Positions 61,821 to 64,000 of a DNA stretch of 64,000 bases are shown here, piece after piece. Both the position numbers and the translations under genes were made by a program. The stretch is from an uncultured Pelagibacteraceae bacterium. GTDB taxonomy: Bacteria > Pseudomonadota > Alphaproteobacteria > Pelagibacterales > Pelagibacteraceae. The stretch is from the NCBI GenBank assembly GCA_902622545.1, contig CACNQD010000002.1, positions 186,001 to 250,000 on the forward strand, read 5' to 3'. The notes below the pieces were generated by a model that did no database searches, was not told where the DNA came from, and was given only the letters and a program-made list of their open reading frames with translations. The first letter of the stretch is position 1. Each line of letters begins with the position of its first letter.

Positions 61821-62893
61821 AAAAATCCCTTGAAAAATTTAATATTATAAAAAATCAAAAAATTAAAGTTGACGATTTTATAAATAGAGCATTATACAAA
61901 CCAAAAATAGGGTATTATACAAATAGAATGCCTTTTGGGAAAAAGGGTGATTTTGTTACATCTCCAACTATATCAAATTTATTTTCTGAGATTATAGCTA
62001 TATGGATAATTTCGACTTGGGAAACTTTAGGAAAACCTAAAATTTTTAACTTAGTTGAGCTTGGCCCAGGTGATGGAAGTTTATCAGAAATATTAGTAAA
62101 AACTTTTAAAAATTTTCCAACCTTTAATAATTCTGTAAAATTTTTTTTATATGAAAAAAGTGAATTTTTAAGAAGGATTCAAAAAAAAAAATTAAAGGGA
62201 ACTAATTTAAAGTGGATAAATGATTATAAAAACATAAAGGGTGGTCCAATTATTTTTTTTGGTAACGAATTTTTTGATGCAATACCAATAAAACAATTTT
62301 TTATTAAGGATAAAAAATTATTAGAAAAATGCTATATTTTTAATGGAAAATTTCTTGAGGAAACCCAGTGCAAGCCTAAATTGAGTGATCTAATTAACTT
62401 AAAATCTTTTAAAATTTTAAAAAAACTTAAATTTATTGAATACCCAAAACAAGGTCTTTGGGAATTAAGTAAAATTATAAAAAAAATAAAATCTTTATCT
62501 GGAGGAGTGCTATTAATTGATTACGGTTATATGGGAGGATTAAATGAAAGTACTATACAAATTGTGATGAAAAATAGACAAATTCACAAAAAAAACCTAT
62601 TAAAATATATCGGTAATGCAGATATCACTTCATTAGTAAATTTTAGCTTATTGAATGAATTTTTTTCAAAAAAAAAATTAAATGTTAAGAGAGTAGTTAC
62701 ACAGAAATTTTTTTTAGAAAGAATGGGGATTATTGAAAGAGCTAAGATCCTGGAAAAAAACATGAATGAAAAACAAAAAAAATATATGATCACAACACTT
62801 TCAAGACTTTTAAATAAAAGTTCAATGGGAGAGTTATTCAAAGTTATTTTTGCATATAAAAGTAATAATGAAAAATTTTTTGGGTTTGAATGA
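61817..62893 (+). CDS. NDUFAF7/MidA-type SAM-dependent methyltransferase
   Basis: In mitochondria this family (DUF185) dimethylates an arginine of a complex I subunit during assembly. The 358-residue protein starts with a VDDFINRALYKPKIGYY segment, has GKKGDFVTSP, the SAM loop LVELGPGDGSL, and FFGNEFFDAIPIKQF. A matching role in NADH dehydrogenase assembly is plausible by homology. The lgt-NDUFAF7-pgeF-prs order is common in alphaproteobacteria. Confidence 0.9.
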   Translation: MKKSLEKFNIIKNQKIKVDDFINRALYKPKIGYYTNRMPFGKKGDFVTSPTISNLFSEIIAIWIISTWETLGKPKIFNLVELGPGDGSLSEILVKTFKNFPTFNNSVKFFLYEKSEFLRRIQKKKLKGTNLKWINDYKNIKGGPIIFFGNEFFDAIPIKQFFIKDKKLLEKCYIFNGKFLEETQCKPKLSDLINLKSFKILKKLKFIEYPKQGLWELSKIIKKIKSLSGGVLLIDYGYMGGLNESTIQIVMKNRQIHKKNLLKYIGNADITSLVNFSLLNEFFSKKKLNVKRVVTQKFFLERMGIIERAKILEKNMNEKQKKYMITTLSRLLNKSSMGELFKVIFAYKSNNEKFFGFE

Positions 62894-63645
62894 TTTTATC
62901 AAAAAAATTATTAAAGTATAAAAGTATTAGACACTGCTTTCTAGGCATGGAAGGTGGAAAATCTGAAGGAATATATAAAAGTTTAAACTGTGGAAGAGGT
63001 TCATCTAATACAAAAGTAAACGTAACAAAAAATCTTAAAATAGCTTGTCAGAAAATTGGTTCAACTCACAAAAAATTAATATTGTTACATCAAGTCCATA
63101 GTAATAAGTTTTTCTATGTAAATAGAAGAAAATATAAAACAAAGTTAGTTGGAGACGCCTTAATCACAAATAAAAAAAATATTGTATTGGGTATTCTGAC
63201 TGCTGACTGCGCGCCTATAATTATTTATGACCCAAAACTCAAAATAATTTCAGCAATACATGCTGGATGGAAAGGTGCCTACAAAAAAATCATTAAAAAA
63301 GTTGTTAATTATTTTATCAAATTAGGAAGTAATACCAAAGATTTGGTTGCTGCTATTGGCCCTTGTATAGCTCAAAAGAATTATGAGATTAAATCTGATT
63401 TTAAGCTTAAATTTTTAAAACAAAATACTGTGAATAGAACTTTTTTTAAAAAAATAAAAAAAAAAACATATTTTAGCCTAAATAAATATGTTTATTATCA
63501 ATTGAAAAGTCTTGGTTTAAAAAAAATCGATTTAATTGATAAGGATACATATAATCCTAAAAATAATTTTTTTAGTGCAAGAAGAGCTATACATAACAAT
63601 CAAAATGATTATGGTAGAAATATATCATTAATTATGATTAAATAA
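62890..63645 (+). CDS. pgeF: Peptidoglycan editing factor PgeF (YfiH/laccase-domain)
   Basis: PgeF (DUF152) removes misincorporated L-serine from peptidoglycan precursors in E. coli; related proteins act as purine nucleoside phosphorylase/oxidase. The 251-residue protein carries the metal-site residues in [15 protein letters not shown] and HAGWKGAY, with AAIGPCIAQ following. It overlaps the methyltransferase gene by 4 bases and precedes prs by 14. Confidence 0.92.
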   Translation: MILSKKLLKYKSIRHCFLGMEGGKSEGIYKSLNCGRGSSNTKVNVTKNLKIACQKIGSTHKKLILLHQVHSNKFFYVNRRKYKTKLVGDALITNKKNIVLGILTADCAPIIIYDPKLKIISAIHAGWKGAYKKIIKKVVNYFIKLGSNTKDLVAAIGPCIAQKNYEIKSDFKLKFLKQNTVNRTFFKKIKKKTYFSLNKYVYYQLKSLGLKKIDLIDKDTYNPKNNFFSARRAIHNNQNDYGRNISLIMIK

Positions 63646-63659
63646 CTTCTTTCAAAATA

Positions 63660-64000
63660 ATGAAACTTCTAACAGGAAATAGTAATAAAAAATTAAGTGA
63701 AAAAATTGCTAAATATTTAAAAGAAAGGCTCGTCAATTCAAGTATTAGAAAATTTAAAGATGGGGAAATATATATAGAGATTAATGAAAATATAAGAGGT
63801 AATAATATTTTTATTATTCAATCAATTTCATCTCCAGCTAATGATAATCTAATGGAGATGTTATTATGTATCGATGCTTTAAAAAGATCATCTGCAAAAA
63901 ATATCACTGCTGTAATTCCTTATTTTGGATATGCAAGGCAAGATAGAAAAGTTGTGCCGAGAACATCTATATCAGCAAAATTAGTTTCTAATTTAATTAC
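63660..64000 (+). CDS. prs: Ribose-phosphate pyrophosphokinase (start only, cut by window edge)
   Basis: The enzyme makes PRPP from ribose-5-phosphate and ATP for nucleotides, histidine and tryptophan. Only the first 113 residues are in the window. They show [17 protein letters not shown], the [10 protein letters not shown] segment, and [14 protein letters not shown] with the catalytic-flap basic residues. The frame is open to the right edge. It starts 14 bases after pgeF. Confidence 0.95.
   Translation, partial: MKLLTGNSNKKLSEKIAKYLKERLVNSSIRKFKDGEIYIEINENIRGNNIFIIQSISSPANDNLMEMLLCIDALKRSSAKNITAVIPYFGYARQDRKVVPRTSISAKLVSNLI

Overview
The window reads as a stretch of the chromosome of a SAR11-type alphaproteobacterium (Pelagibacterales, Candidatus Pelagibacter-like). 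The reasons are very AT-rich DNA, tightly packed genes with gaps of zero to a few tens of bases, many 4-base or longer gene overlaps, frequent TTG starts, alphaproteobacterial gene orders (carA-yqeY-dnaG-rpoD; tolQRAB-pal-cpoB-tilS-ftsH; lgt-NDUFAF7-pgeF-prs), and alphaproteobacterial proteins such as split PntAA/PntAB, TrcR (DUF1013) and the tiny aa3 oxidase subunit IV. I see no insertion sequence, prophage, CRISPR array or plasmid gene. No stretch above about 130 bases lacks a gene.

Layout. 1-4098 (+): end of a Sua5/TsaC gene, an ABC-2 exporter pair, tRNA-Arg on the minus strand, an RluD-type pseudouridine synthase and rpoH. 4095-19802 (-): a long co-directional block running from a coiled-coil gene and zapA through fau, ymdB, yebC, a RuvC-like resolvase, the complete Tol-Pal system, tilS, ftsH, folP, glmM, thiD and purA. 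19854-28076 (+): central carbon metabolism (tkt, gap, pgk, class I aldolase) followed by thiE, efp, suhB, rpmE, trcR, rpsU and initiator tRNA. 28081-42422 (-): yqeY, dnaG and rpoD, then a 6.2 kb surface-polysaccharide island, then an isolated 5S rRNA, rpmJ, a tiny cytochrome oxidase subunit, pntAA-pntAB-pntB and a transaldolase-family gene. 42549-46944 (+): carAB. 46949-48548 (-): an ELM1-family gene and a 2OG-Fe(II) oxygenase. 48570-50465 (+): trxB and an ADP-ribosylglycohydrolase-fold gene. 50480-51679 (-): an aspartate aminotransferase. 51716-57449 (+): uvrB, a pteridine-reductase-like SDR, folB, uvrC and pgsA. 57450-58334 (-): ilvE. 58397-60798 (+): a MarR regulator, a response regulator and a histidine kinase. 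60776-61021 (-): ubiK. 61062-64000 (+): lgt, an NDUFAF7-type methyltransferase, pgeF and the start of prs.

Functionally this is mostly core genome: envelope integrity, translation, replication and repair, folate and thiamine salvage, lower glycolysis/gluconeogenesis and NADPH supply by transhydrogenase. The accessory part is the island at 32005-38233 (GDP-fucose synthesis, GT2, WecA-like transferase, a polytopic probable GT-C protein, FkbM methyltransferase), wedged between rpoD and 5S rRNA with no 16S or 23S nearby. I did not find a clear new multi-gene defence or mobile system. The points most worth following are the orphan 5S with its own promoter and the island beside it, a probable AUU start for rpsU, a phage-type RuvC at the canonical ruvC locus with ruvA, ruvB and ybgC missing, a DnaG whose zinc ligands are replaced, a PTR1/FolM-like reductase fused by overlap to folB, and an oxygenase-ELM1 pair of unknown role.
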